Below, in pieces: positions 1 through 8,282 of a stretch of DNA of 64,000 bases. The first letter of the stretch is position 1; each line of letters starts with the position of its first letter. The translations under genes and the position numbers were made by a program. The DNA comes from Streptomyces drozdowiczii (GTDB lineage Bacteria > Actinomycetota > Actinomycetes > Streptomycetales > Streptomycetaceae): NCBI RefSeq assembly GCF_026167665.1, contig NZ_CP098740.1:2666001-2730000 (forward strand), written 5' to 3'. The notes beneath the pieces were generated by a model. It searched no databases and had not been told where the DNA came from. It was given only the letters and a program-made list of their open reading frames with translations.

Positions 1-363
1 GTCCAGGGTGCGGAAGCCGTCCGGGGTCTCCAGGATCAGCTCCGGTCCGCCGAACTCGTACAGCAGCTGCCGGCACCGGCCGCACGGGACCAGGCTCTCG
101 CCGGCCCCGTCCACGCAGGTGAAGTGGGTCAGCCGGCCGCCGCCCGTGGCGTGCAGCTGGGAGACCAGTCCGCACTCGGCGCAGAGCCCGATCCCGTACG
201 AGGCGTTCTCGACGTTGCAGCCGGTGATCGTACGGCCGTCGTCCACGCGGGCGGCGACGCCGACCGGGTAGCCGGAGTACGGGGCGTACGCCCGGGACAT
301 GGCGTCCCGGGCCGCGGCCCGCAGGGCTTCCCAGTCGGCCTCGGTGAAGGGCGGGGGCGTCAC
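1..363 (-). CDS. cdd: Cytidine deaminase (3' end beyond window)
   Basis: Zinc-dependent cytosolic enzyme that deaminates cytidine and deoxycytidine to uridine and deoxyuridine in pyrimidine salvage. The 121 visible codons show the family pattern: AYAPYSGYPVG near residue 27, the substrate loop with NVENASYG, the first zinc and catalytic motif CAEC, and the second zinc motif PCGRCRQ. The family is about 130 residues long, so only a few C-terminal residues are missing. Translation starts at a GTG (361-363) that overlaps the TGA of the upstream permease gene (GTGA), so the two are translationally coupled. Placement behind a BMP-type nucleoside transporter supports a salvage role. Function is very likely correct. 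Confidence 0.93.
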   Translation of the reverse strand, partial: MTPPPFTEADWEALRAAARDAMSRAYAPYSGYPVGVAARVDDGRTITGCNVENASYGIGLCAECGLVSQLHATGGGRLTHFTCVDGAGESLVPCGRCRQLLYEFGGPELILETPDGFRTLD

Positions 364-1649
364 TTGCCCTGGCCCTTGCGGTAGCGCATGCCGTCCGCCT
401 TCGGCATCCGCAGCCGCTGCGCGGAGAGCGAGAGGACGAGGAGCGTGACGATGTACGGCGTGGCGCTGACGAACTCCGTGGGCACGCTGTCCGTACCGAG
501 GTACCAGACCAGGACGGCGGCCGCGATGACCGCGCTGACGACGCCCTGCAGGTAGCTCTTGCGGTAGAGCTTCCACACGGCGAGGCCGACGAGCACCACG
601 AACAGCAGCAGGAGCAGCGCGTGGACGGACTCGCCGCCGTTGCGCAGCTGGAGCGCGTCGGCGAAGCCGAACAGGCCCGCGCCCATGGCGAGTCCGCCGG
701 GGCGCCAGTTGCCGAAGATCATCGCGGCGAGGCCGATGTAACCGCGTCCGCCGGTCTGGCCCTCGTTGTAGATGTGCGAGGTGACCAGGGAGAGGAAGGC
801 GCCGCCGAGCCCGGCGAGACCGCCGGAGACGATCACCGCGACGTACTTGTACGTGTAGACGTTGACGCCCAGCGATTCGGCGGCGACCGGGTTCTCGCCG
901 CAGGACCGCAGCCGCAGGCCGAACGCGGTCTTCCACAGGACGAAGAAGGTCCCGATGAAGAGCACGATGGCCAGGATCGTCAGCAGCGAGAGGTTGGTGA
1001 CGAGGCCGCCGAGGATGCCGGCCAGGTCGGAGACGAAGAACCAGTGGTGCTTCTCGATGGAGCGCAGTCCGTCGGAGAGGCCGGGGATCGTCACCGAGGT
1101 GATCTCGTCGGCCGGCGGGGACTGCTTCGGGGAGCCGCCCTTGGCCGCCGCCTCGCCGGTGTTGAACCACAGCTTGGCGAAGTAGGTGGTGAAGCCGAGC
1201 GCCAGGATGTTGATCGCGATGCCGGAGATGATGTGGTCGACGCCGAAGGTGACGGTCGCGACCGCGTGCAGCAGGCCGCCGAGCATGCCGCCGATGACAC
1301 CGGCGAGGACACCGAGCCAGGGGCTGGTCTGCCAGCCGGCCCAGGCGCCGAAGAAGGTGCCGAGGATCATCATGCCTTCGAGGCCGATGTTGACCACGCC
1401 GGCGCGTTCGGACCAGAGGCCGCCGAGACCGGCGAGGCCGATCGGCACGGCCATGGCGAGCGCGGCGCTGATCTGGCCCGCCGAGGTGACGTCCTGGGCG
1501 CCGGTGATGGCGCGCACGGCGGACAGCGCGAGCAGGACGCCCGCGACGATCAGCAGGATGACGGGGAAGGAGAGGCGGGAACGCCCGCTCTTGCCGCCGG
1601 AGACCTTGGGGGCCGCCGGGGGCGGGGTGGAAGTCGCCGTGGCGCTCAC
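360..1649 (-). CDS. ABC transporter permease, BMP/nucleoside type (second permease)
   Basis: Inner-membrane subunit, 429 residues, of a nucleoside (simple-sugar-like) ABC importer in the BPD_transp_2 family. After a cytosolic N-terminus rich in Ala, Pro and Ser come about ten hydrophobic segments. The conserved GLGGLWSERAGVVNIGLEG block lies near residue 75-90, and the cytoplasmic coupling loop with SCGENPVAAESLGV lies near residue 255. The gene overlaps the preceding permease by 4 nt (ATGA) and cdd by 4 nt, so all are one transcriptional unit. By analogy with the Bacillus NupNOPQ and Streptococcus BMP systems it should pair with the neighbouring permease to carry nucleosides. The exact substrate cannot be read from the sequence. 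Confidence 0.9.
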   Translation of the reverse strand: MSATATSTPPPAAPKVSGGKSGRSRLSFPVILLIVAGVLLALSAVRAITGAQDVTSAGQISAALAMAVPIGLAGLGGLWSERAGVVNIGLEGMMILGTFFGAWAGWQTSPWLGVLAGVIGGMLGGLLHAVATVTFGVDHIISGIAINILALGFTTYFAKLWFNTGEAAAKGGSPKQSPPADEITSVTIPGLSDGLRSIEKHHWFFVSDLAGILGGLVTNLSLLTILAIVLFIGTFFVLWKTAFGLRLRSCGENPVAAESLGVNVYTYKYVAVIVSGGLAGLGGAFLSLVTSHIYNEGQTGGRGYIGLAAMIFGNWRPGGLAMGAGLFGFADALQLRNGGESVHALLLLLFVVLVGLAVWKLYRKSYLQGVVSAVIAAAVLVWYLGTDSVPTEFVSATPYIVTLLVLSLSAQRLRMPKADGMRYRKGQGK

Positions 1650-2761
1650 GCCGACACCTCCTGCTGGTCGGAGTTACGGGCGGCCTGTGCGGCGAGTTCC
1701 GCGCCGACCTTGCTCTGCTGGCGCTTGAGTCCGTAGCGGCGGACGACTTCGTACGCGATGACGACGCACAGGACGATGACGCCCTGGATCACGCCGACGA
1801 TCTCCTTGTCGTACCCCTCGAACTCCAGCTTTCCGGTGCCGCGCTCCAGGAAGCCCCAGAGCAGCGCGCCGAGCGCGATGCCGACGGGGTGGTTGCGGCC
1901 GAGGAGGGCGATGGCGATGCCGGTGAAGCCGATGCCGACCGGGAAGTCGCCGCTGAACTCGTGGCTGTCGTTGAGCAGCGTCGGCATGCCGATGAGGCCG
2001 GCGACGGCGCCCGAGATGAGCATCGAGGTGATGACCATGCGGCGGACGTTGACCCCGCTGGCCTCGGCGGCGGAGCCGGACTGGCCGACGGTGCGCAGGT
2101 CGAAGCCGAAGCGGGTGCGGGAGAGCGTGAACCAGTACGCGATGCCGGCGGCGACGGCCACGACGATGAAGCCCCAGACGGGCGTCGGGGTCGTCGGGAA
2201 CTCGAAGAAGTGCGAGGACTCCGGGAGCGGCTTGGTGGAGATCTTGGTGCCGGCCTCGTCGAGGTGGCCGAGGCGGTTCTGCTGGAGCAGGTAGCCGATG
2301 ACCGCGGTGGCGATGGAGTTCAGCATGATGGTCGAGACGACCTCGCTGACGCCCCGGGTGACCTTGAGCAGACCGGCGATGCCGGCCCACATGGCGCCGA
2401 CGATCATCGCGGTGAGGATGATCAGCGGGATCTGGAGGGCGCCGGGCAGGGTCAGCGCGCCGCCGAGCGCGGCGGCGAAGAAGGCGGCGAGGCGGTACTG
2501 CCCGTCGACGCCGATGTTGAAGAGGTTCATCCGGAAGCCGACGGCCACCGCGAGACCCGCGAGGTAGTACGTCGTCGCCTTGTTGAGGATGTAGACCTGG
2601 CTGTCCGACTTCAGGCCGTAGTCGAACATGATGCCGAAGGCGTTGAACGGCTCCTTGCCGGTGGCGGCGAGCACGAGTGCCGTCACCAGGAAGGCGACCA
2701 CGATCGCGAGTACGGGGGCCGCGATCCCCAGGAGCAGCCGCTCCTTGTCGATCTTCTTCAT
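1646..2761 (-). CDS. ABC transporter permease, BMP/nucleoside type (first permease)
   Basis: First of two BPD_transp_2 permeases, 371 residues, with an N-terminal transmembrane helix (about residues 10-32) and further helices through the chain. Recognisable blocks are AVGFRMNLFNIGVDGQ near residue 78, the coupling segment GQSGSAAEASGVNVRR near residue 226, and GFTGIAIALLGRNHPVG near residue 278. It starts at ATG 2761, which overlaps the natural TGA of the ATPase gene (ATGA) once the ATPase frameshift is repaired, and it overlaps the next permease by 4 nt. It is the heterodimer partner of that permease in nucleoside import. Family assignment is secure and substrate is inferred from cdd in the operon. 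Confidence 0.9.
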   Translation of the reverse strand: MKKIDKERLLLGIAAPVLAIVVAFLVTALVLAATGKEPFNAFGIMFDYGLKSDSQVYILNKATTYYLAGLAVAVGFRMNLFNIGVDGQYRLAAFFAAALGGALTLPGALQIPLIILTAMIVGAMWAGIAGLLKVTRGVSEVVSTIMLNSIATAVIGYLLQQNRLGHLDEAGTKISTKPLPESSHFFEFPTTPTPVWGFIVVAVAAGIAYWFTLSRTRFGFDLRTVGQSGSAAEASGVNVRRMVITSMLISGAVAGLIGMPTLLNDSHEFSGDFPVGIGFTGIAIALLGRNHPVGIALGALLWGFLERGTGKLEFEGYDKEIVGVIQGVIVLCVVIAYEVVRRYGLKRQQSKVGAELAAQAARNSDQQEVSA

Positions 2762-4346
2762 CGGTCCTCTCCCCCTTCGCGGGGGTCGGTGTCGTCGTCC
2801 GTGGCGGGCGCGGCGGGCGCCTCGCCCTCCTCCGGCGCTTCCAGGTGGCCGCTGGCCGCGCCGGTCATCGCCGAGCCCAGCTCCTCGGGGTGATGTCCGC
2901 CGGGTCGGCGTCCGCGACCAGGCGGCCGCGGTACATGACGCGCAGGGTGTCGGAGAGCCCGATCAGCTCGTCCAGGTCGGCGGAGATCAGCAGGACCGCC
3001 AGGCCCTCGCTCCGGGCCTCGCGGATCTGGTCCCAGATCTGCGCCTGCGCGCCGACGTCCACGCCCCGGGTGGGGTGCGCGGCGATCAGGAGCTTGGGCG
3101 CGTGGCTCATCTCGCGGCCGACGATCAGCTTCTGCTGGTTGCCGCCGGAGAGGGAGGCCGCGGTGACGTCGATCCCGGGGGTGCGGACGTCGTACTCGCG
3201 GACGATGCGCTCGGTGTCGGTGCGGGCGGCCTTGATGTCGAGGAAGGCGCCCCGGCTGTTGGGCCGCTCGGTGACGTGGCCGAGGATGCGGTTCTCCCAG
3301 AGCGGGGCCTCCAGGAGGAGGCCGTGCCGGTGGCGGTCCTCGGGGATGACGGCCATGCCGCCCTCGCGGCGCCTGCGGGTCGGGGTGCGGGAGATGTCCG
3401 TGCCGTCGAGCGTGAGGACGCCCGCGTCCGGGGTGCGCATGCCCATGATCGCGTCGACCAGTTCGGACTGGCCGTTGCCCTCCACGCCGGCGATGCCCAG
3501 GACCTCGCCCTTGTGGATGGTGAAGGTGATGCCGTCGAGCACGGCGCGCACGGCGCCGTCCGGGTCGGTCGCGGTGAGCCGCAGGCCGTCCACGGTGAGC
3601 ATGGGCGTGTCGGTGACCGTGGACTCGCGGGTCTCCGGGGAGGGCAGCTCGCTGCCGACCATCAGCTCGGCGAGCTGCTTGGTCGTGGTGTTGCGGGGGT
3701 CGGCGGTGCCCACGGTGGTGCCGCGCCGGATGACCGTGATCTCGTCGGCGACCGACAGGACCTCGCCCAGCTTGTGCGAGATGAAGATGACGGTCAGGCC
3801 CTCGGCCTTGAGCTCGCGCAGGTTGTCGAAGAGCGCGTCGACCTCCTGGGGCACGAGGACCGCGGTCGGCTCGTCGAGGATCAGGGTGCGGGCGCCCCGG
3901 TAGAGGACCTTCAGGATCTCCACGCGCTGCCGGTCGGCGACGCCGAGGTCCTCGACCATGGCGTCCGGGCGGACGCCGAGGCCGTACGCGTCGGAGATCT
4001 CGCGGATCTTGGCGCGGGCCCGGTCCCCGATGCCGTACAGCTTCTCGGAGCCGAGGACGACGTTCTCGAGGACGGTGAGGTAGTCGGCGAGCATGAAGTG
4101 CTGGTGCACCATGCCGATGCCGCGGTCGATGGCGTCGCCCGGGTTGGAGAACACGGCCTGTTCGCCGTCGACCGCGATGGTGCCCTCGTCCGGCTTCTGC
4201 ATGCCGTAAAGGATCTTCATCAGAGTGGACTTGCCGGCGCCGTTCTCGCCGACGAGGGCGTGGACGGTGCCGCGGCGCACGGTGATGTCGATGTCGTGGT
4301 TGGCCACGACCCCGGGGAACCGCTTGGTGATACCGCGGAGCTCCAC
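2758..4346 (-). CDS. ABC transporter ATPase, two nucleotide-binding domains, nucleoside type (frameshifted)
   Basis: Energising subunit of the nucleoside importer, with two tandem ABC domains as in RbsA/YufO proteins. Domain 1 has Walker A GENGAGKST and LILDEPTAVL. Domain 2 has the LSGGNQQK signature and a degenerate LLIAAHPTRG Walker B, typical of this family. The frame runs into a stop at 2865 (PADITPRSWARR). Adding one C to the CCCC run (+ strand G4 at 2887-2890) restores PADITPEELGSAMTG and about 35 more residues, ending at a TGA (2758-2760) that overlaps the next ATG. The start is uncertain. GTG 4346 lacks a clear ribosome site, whereas an in-frame ATC at 4371-4373 has AAGGAG 8 nt upstream and would add nine residues. 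Confidence 0.88.
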
Positions 4347-4498
4347 GGCGTTGGGACTGCTGGACGCGTTGATGGCGCACTCTCCTTGGCAGGAGCGGAG
4401 GGCGGGGGCGGTGAGGACGGGAAGGCGGGGGGTGGAAAACGTATCGCGCCCGGCCGGTTCCAGTCCCGACGCTACGCGCGTAGCGTCGCCGAATCGTT

Positions 4499-4520
4499 GG
4501 CCACCTGATCACAGGTGGCC
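4499..4520. other. Perfect-arm stem-loop between BMP and ATPase genes
   Basis: Nine-base arms GGCCACCTG / CAGGTGGCC close on an ATCA loop. It lies between the BMP terminator hairpin and the ATPase start, so it would be in the leader of the ATPase-permease-cdd transcript. It may help terminate or stabilise the mRNA, so that the binding protein is made in excess over the membrane subunits. This role is inferred. Confidence 0.6.
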
Positions 4521-4543
4521 GCCACCCCGCCGGGGGTACGTGA

Positions 4544-4589
4544 ATCGGGGCCCGGAACGGGCGGCCGAAGCCGCTCGCCGGGCCCCGAT
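4544..4589 (-). terminator. Hairpin terminator or attenuator after the BMP gene
   Basis: Arms ATCGGGGCCCGG (4544-4555) and CCGGGCCCCGAT (4578-4589) pair perfectly, and a second inner stem GCGGC/GCCGC lies between them. The structure begins 11 bases past the BMP stop codon on the minus strand. There is no U-tract, as is usual in Streptomyces. It probably ends most transcripts from the BMP promoter and lets a fraction read into the ABC genes. Confidence 0.75.
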
Positions 4590-4599
4590 CGACGGTGGA

Positions 4600-5640
4600 T
4601 CAGGTCGTGGTCTTGACCGTGATGGTGCCGTCGACGATCTTCTTCTTCGCCTCGTCGAGCTGGGTCTGGATGTCCTTGAGGTGGTCACCCGTGGGGGTCA
4701 GGCTGACGCCGCCCTTGGCCAGCGAGTACGTCTGGGTGCCGGTCAGCGGCTTGCCGTCCTTGACGGACTTGACCAGGTCGAAGACGCCGGAGTCGACGTT
4801 CTTGACGACCGAGGTCAGGATCGTGTCGGCGTACTTCGACAGGGCCGGGTCCTTGGCCTGGTCGGAGTCGACGCCGATGGACCAGGCGCCCTTCTTGCCG
4901 GCGACGGCCTCGATCGAGCCGGCGCCCGAGCCGCCCGCGGCGGCGAAGATGACGTCGATGCCCTTGTCGAGCATGCCCTTGGCGGCGGCCTTGCCCTTGT
5001 CGGGGCTGCCGAAGCCGGAGAGGTCCGAGCCGGTGGACAGGTACTGGATCTGCACCGTGGCCTTCGGCTTGGTGTCCAGGACGCCCTGGCGGAAACCGGC
5101 CGCGAACTTCTTGATCAGCGGGAGGTCGACGCCGCCGATGAAGCCGATCTTGTCGTCCTTGGACTTCAGCGCCGCCGCGACACCGGCGAGGTACGAGCCC
5201 TGCTCCTCGGTGAAGACGATGTTGGCGACGTTCTTCGCGTCGGAGACCGAGTCGACCAGGCCGAAGCTGACCTTCGGGTACTTGGGCGCGATCTTGTCGA
5301 CCGCCTCCTTGTACGCGAAGCCGATCGCGATGACCGGGTTGTAGCCGCCCTCGGCGAGCGACTGGAGGCGCTGGTCGCGGTCGGCCGAGCTCTCGCCGGT
5401 CTTGGCGGTCAGCTCCTTCGTCTCGGCGCCGAACTCGGCCTTGGCCTTGTCCAGGCCGCGCGCGGCGGAGTCGTTGAACGAGTTGTCGCCACGGCCGCCG
5501 ACGTCGTAGGCCATGCCGATCTTCATCTTGCCGTCGTCGGAGCCGCTGCTCTCGTCGGACGACTCGCCGCACGCGGTGGCGGTGAGAGCGAGGGCCGCGG
5601 TGACGGCGATCGCGGCGCTGAACTTGGATACCCGGCGCAA
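4600..5640 (-). CDS. BMP-family substrate-binding lipoprotein (nucleoside)
   Basis: Extracytoplasmic binding component of the nucleoside ABC importer, 346 residues. The signal peptide ends in a lipobox TATAC with Cys at about residue 24, so it should be lipidated and anchored outside the membrane. The BMP (PnrA-like) domain follows, with MAYDVGGRGDNSFND near residue 44, GFAYKEAV near residue 107, VFTEEQGSYLAG, GFIGGVDLPLI and FAAAGGSGAG. The start codon is TTG (5638-5640) with GAAGGAG 7 nt upstream. It is the first gene of the transport operon and is followed by two hairpins, consistent with higher expression than the permeases. Nucleosides as ligand are inferred from the BMP family and from cdd. 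Confidence 0.93.
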   Translation of the reverse strand: MRRVSKFSAAIAVTAALALTATACGESSDESSGSDDGKMKIGMAYDVGGRGDNSFNDSAARGLDKAKAEFGAETKELTAKTGESSADRDQRLQSLAEGGYNPVIAIGFAYKEAVDKIAPKYPKVSFGLVDSVSDAKNVANIVFTEEQGSYLAGVAAALKSKDDKIGFIGGVDLPLIKKFAAGFRQGVLDTKPKATVQIQYLSTGSDLSGFGSPDKGKAAAKGMLDKGIDVIFAAAGGSGAGSIEAVAGKKGAWSIGVDSDQAKDPALSKYADTILTSVVKNVDSGVFDLVKSVKDGKPLTGTQTYSLAKGGVSLTPTGDHLKDIQTQLDEAKKKIVDGTITVKTTT

Positions 5641-5789
5641 GGGAAGGCTCCTTCAAACCTGACCGAAGCGCCTCTTCCGGCGCTGGTTTCGCCGCGATCG
5701 TAACGCGCGTAGATGTCAGATAAAGCCCTGTACGGAAGCCGTTATCGGATCGTCGCGAACGCGCGCCGAACCCAGGGCGGCGTGTCCGG

Positions 5790-7028
5790 TTACAGGTGGT
5801 TGACGTGGAGCAACGCGGAGGCGGTGAAGAGCTCCACACCGACCGTGATCGCTTCCTCGTCCACGTCGAAATTGCCCCGGTGGAGGTCGAGCCCGCGCGT
5901 GTCGCCGGGGGTACGGACCCCGAGCCGCGCCATGGCCCCCGGGACGTGCTCCAGGTACCAGGAGAAGTCCTCGCCGCCGAGGCTCTGCTCGGTGTCCTCG
6001 ATGGCGTACGGGCCCCGGCGCGCGGTCATCGCACCGGCCAGGAGGTCGATCGCGCCGGCCTCGTTGACGACGGGCGGGACGCCCCGGACGTAGTTGATCA
6101 CCGTCTTGGCTCGGTGCATCCCGGCGACCTCGTCGATCGCGGCGTGCACCAGGTCCGGCGCCTCGCGCCACGCCTTGAGGTCCAGGCAGCGGACCGTGCC
6201 GGAGAGCTCCGCGTGCTGCGGGATGACATTGCAGGCGTGGCCCGTCTCCAGGCGCCCCCAGGTCAGGGCGAGCCCGGCCCGCGCGTCGACCCGGCGGGCC
6301 AGCAGGGCGGGCACCTCGGTGGCGACCTTGGCGGCGGCGGTGACCAGGTCCGTGGTCAGGTGGGGGCGGGCGGTGTGGCCGCCGGGCCCGTCCAGGGAGA
6401 GTTCGAGGCGGTCGCAGGCGGAGGTGATCGCGCCGACCCGGAGCCCGATCCGGCCGACGTCCACCTTCGGGTCGCAGTGGACGCCGATGATCCGGCCGAC
6501 GCCGTCCAGGGCCCCGGACGCGATCGCGTCGGGCGCCCCGCCGGGCAGGACCTCCTCGGCCGGCTGGAAGATCAGCCGCACCGGGTTGGGCAGCAGCCCC
6601 TGCCGGTCCAGCTCGGCGAGGACGAGGCCGGCGCCGAGCACGGCGGTGGTGTGGACGTCGTGCCCGCAGGCGTGGGCGCGGTCGGGCACGGTGGAGCGGT
6701 AGGGCACCCCGGCCTTGGTGTCCGGGATGGGGAGCGCGTCGATGTCGGCCCGGAGCGCGAGCATCGGCCGGGTGTCCTCCCCGCGCGTCCCGACGTCGCA
6801 CAGGAGCCCGGTCCCGGAGGCGAGCACCTTCGGCGCGAGCCCGGCCTGCTCCAGCCGGGCCTTGATCGCCGCGGTGGTGCGGAACTCCTGTTTGCCCAGC
6901 TCGGGGTGCATGTGGAGATCCCTGCGGAAGGCGATCAGCTCGGCGCGCAGGGCGTCGGGCAGCGCGCCGGGCAGGCTCTCGCCCTGGGAGGGACCGGCTT
7001 CGGACTCGGGGCAGATCAACTGGCTCAC
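5790..7028 (-). CDS. M20-family amidohydrolase/peptidase
   Basis: Cytosolic dinuclear-zinc hydrolase, 412 residues, of the M20D amidohydrolase group that cleaves N-acyl or amide bonds of amino-acid derivatives (hippurate, IAA-amino-acid and N-acetyl-amino-acid hydrolases). Visible motifs are FRRDLHMHPELG near residue 33, the zinc ligands in HACGHDVHT near residue 118, the catalytic QPAEE near residue 154, the dimerisation-domain GPGGHTARPH near residue 215, and a C-terminal GGEDFSWY. The start is GTG 7028. It lies 149 nt upstream of the BMP gene on the same strand, but a separate promoter is likely. Exact substrate is unknown. Confidence 0.88.
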   Translation of the reverse strand: MSQLICPESEAGPSQGESLPGALPDALRAELIAFRRDLHMHPELGKQEFRTTAAIKARLEQAGLAPKVLASGTGLLCDVGTRGEDTRPMLALRADIDALPIPDTKAGVPYRSTVPDRAHACGHDVHTTAVLGAGLVLAELDRQGLLPNPVRLIFQPAEEVLPGGAPDAIASGALDGVGRIIGVHCDPKVDVGRIGLRVGAITSACDRLELSLDGPGGHTARPHLTTDLVTAAAKVATEVPALLARRVDARAGLALTWGRLETGHACNVIPQHAELSGTVRCLDLKAWREAPDLVHAAIDEVAGMHRAKTVINYVRGVPPVVNEAGAIDLLAGAMTARRGPYAIEDTEQSLGGEDFSWYLEHVPGAMARLGVRTPGDTRGLDLHRGNFDVDEEAITVGVELFTASALLHVNHL

Positions 7029-7212
7029 CTTCTGAAGGGTAAGCCTGTTCCCTCCTCAACTGACCATGAAACAAGAAAACTTCAGCCACACAGGCGAATG
7101 TTTGGCCGCGTCTCAGCGTGTGGGACGCGCGCGGGATGGGTACACTCCGGCGCTCGCCTCGCGGTGGAGCGGCGCTCGGGCGGGGTGGGCGCGGACAGCC
7201 CCCGGCGCCCCC

Positions 7213-8271
7213 TCACGCCTCCCCCGTCACCGCCGTGACCCGCCACGGTGCCAGGCGGTGGACGTCGCGGGCCGTCTCCGTGACGCCGCTCAGGAAGCCC
7301 TGGGCGCGGGGGGAGGCCGTTTCGTGGAGCCATTCCGGGGCGATGTCGCAGACCGCGACCTTCACCTCGGTGCCGGCCAGGGCGAGGGGCAGGGTGTGGA
7401 CCACGGTGGACGGGAAGCTCACCACCGTGCGGCCGATCGGACCGCGGCGGGCGATGAGCTCCAGGGGGAGGTCGGGGCGGACGATCTCCAGGCCGGTGAC
7501 CGCCTCCAGGGCGTGCAGCTTCTCGGTGGACTCGCGGCGGTGCGCGAAGTAGCGGGTGGCCCCGTGCGTACGGGCGAGGGCGGCGACCGCCTCCAGATAG
7601 CGGGCCCGGTCCACCACGCCCGTCTCGACCAGCGAGGTGCCGACCAGGTCCGCGCCCTTGGTGAGCGAGGGCGGGCCGAAGCGGGACCGGGTCCAGGAGA
7701 AGGTGTTCGGGATGAGGGTGACGCCCGGCGGCGGGACCACGGGCATGGCGGTGAACAGCTCGACCTCGCGCGCCGCCGACGGCGTGAAGCGGCGCCGCGC
7801 GGTGGACGTCACGGGGGCGAGGGCCAGCTCGCGCGGGCCGAGGCCGCCGCGCCGGTGCCAGCGCACCAGGCGCTCGCCCCGGGTGAGCTGGGCGACGAAC
7901 TCCATGGTGGCGGTGCCGTCGTCCACCACGGTGAGGCGGCGGGGGCGTACGAGCGTGAGCAGCAGCTGCACGTAACGCGAGAAGGGGTCGCCGATCACGA
8001 TGTGGTCGGCGTTGCGGACGAGCCGGGTGAGGGCGCGCAGCGACTTCAGGGGGGTGCCCGAGTCGCCGCGCGCCTCCTGCCAGCGCACGGTCATGCCCTC
8101 GTCGCGGGCCAGCTCCGCCATCCGGCGCAGCTGGCCGCGCGACATCGGGTCGACCGGGGGGAGGACGACGACGGTGACGTCGGTCAGGACGCGCCCGCCG
8201 CCTCCCTCGGTGACGGCCCACTCCAGGACGTTCAGGAGCTGGACCGGGCTCTCGACGAAGGCGAGGTTCAC
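7213..8271 (-). CDS. Sialyltransferase-like glycosyltransferase of the nonulosonate cluster
   Basis: Last gene of the minus-strand arm of the wall-glycopolymer cluster, 352 residues. The start VNLAFVESPVQLLNVLEWA resembles the N-terminus of GT52 and polysialyltransferase-like enzymes, which transfer sugars from CMP-nonulosonates. Other blocks are IGDPFSRYVQLLL near residue 92, VDDGTATMEF near residue 114, YFAHRRES, and VSFPSTVVHTLPL near residue 295. The start is GTG 8271, 11 nt after the stop of the NeuB-type gene, so the two are co-transcribed. It most likely adds Kdn or a related nonulosonate to the growing wall polymer. Donor and acceptor are inferred from neighbours, and the fold assignment rests on motifs only. 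Confidence 0.72.
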   Translation of the reverse strand: MNLAFVESPVQLLNVLEWAVTEGGGGRVLTDVTVVVLPPVDPMSRGQLRRMAELARDEGMTVRWQEARGDSGTPLKSLRALTRLVRNADHIVIGDPFSRYVQLLLTLVRPRRLTVVDDGTATMEFVAQLTRGERLVRWHRRGGLGPRELALAPVTSTARRRFTPSAAREVELFTAMPVVPPPGVTLIPNTFSWTRSRFGPPSLTKGADLVGTSLVETGVVDRARYLEAVAALARTHGATRYFAHRRESTEKLHALEAVTGLEIVRPDLPLELIARRGPIGRTVVSFPSTVVHTLPLALAGTEVKVAVCDIAPEWLHETASPRAQGFLSGVTETARDVHRLAPWRVTAVTGEA

Positions 8272-8282
8272 CGGCCGGCCCG

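Noticed and set aside
621..1736. Long plus-strand frames over the nucleoside permeases
   Set aside because: They are mirror frames of GC-rich genes, with compositions rich in Arg, Gly and Asp and no family motifs.
2758..4512. A 584-residue frame antisense-like in composition spanning the ABC ATPase
   Set aside because: It is the other frame of the ATPase gene. Only its last 37 residues are real coding sequence, reached after the frameshift.
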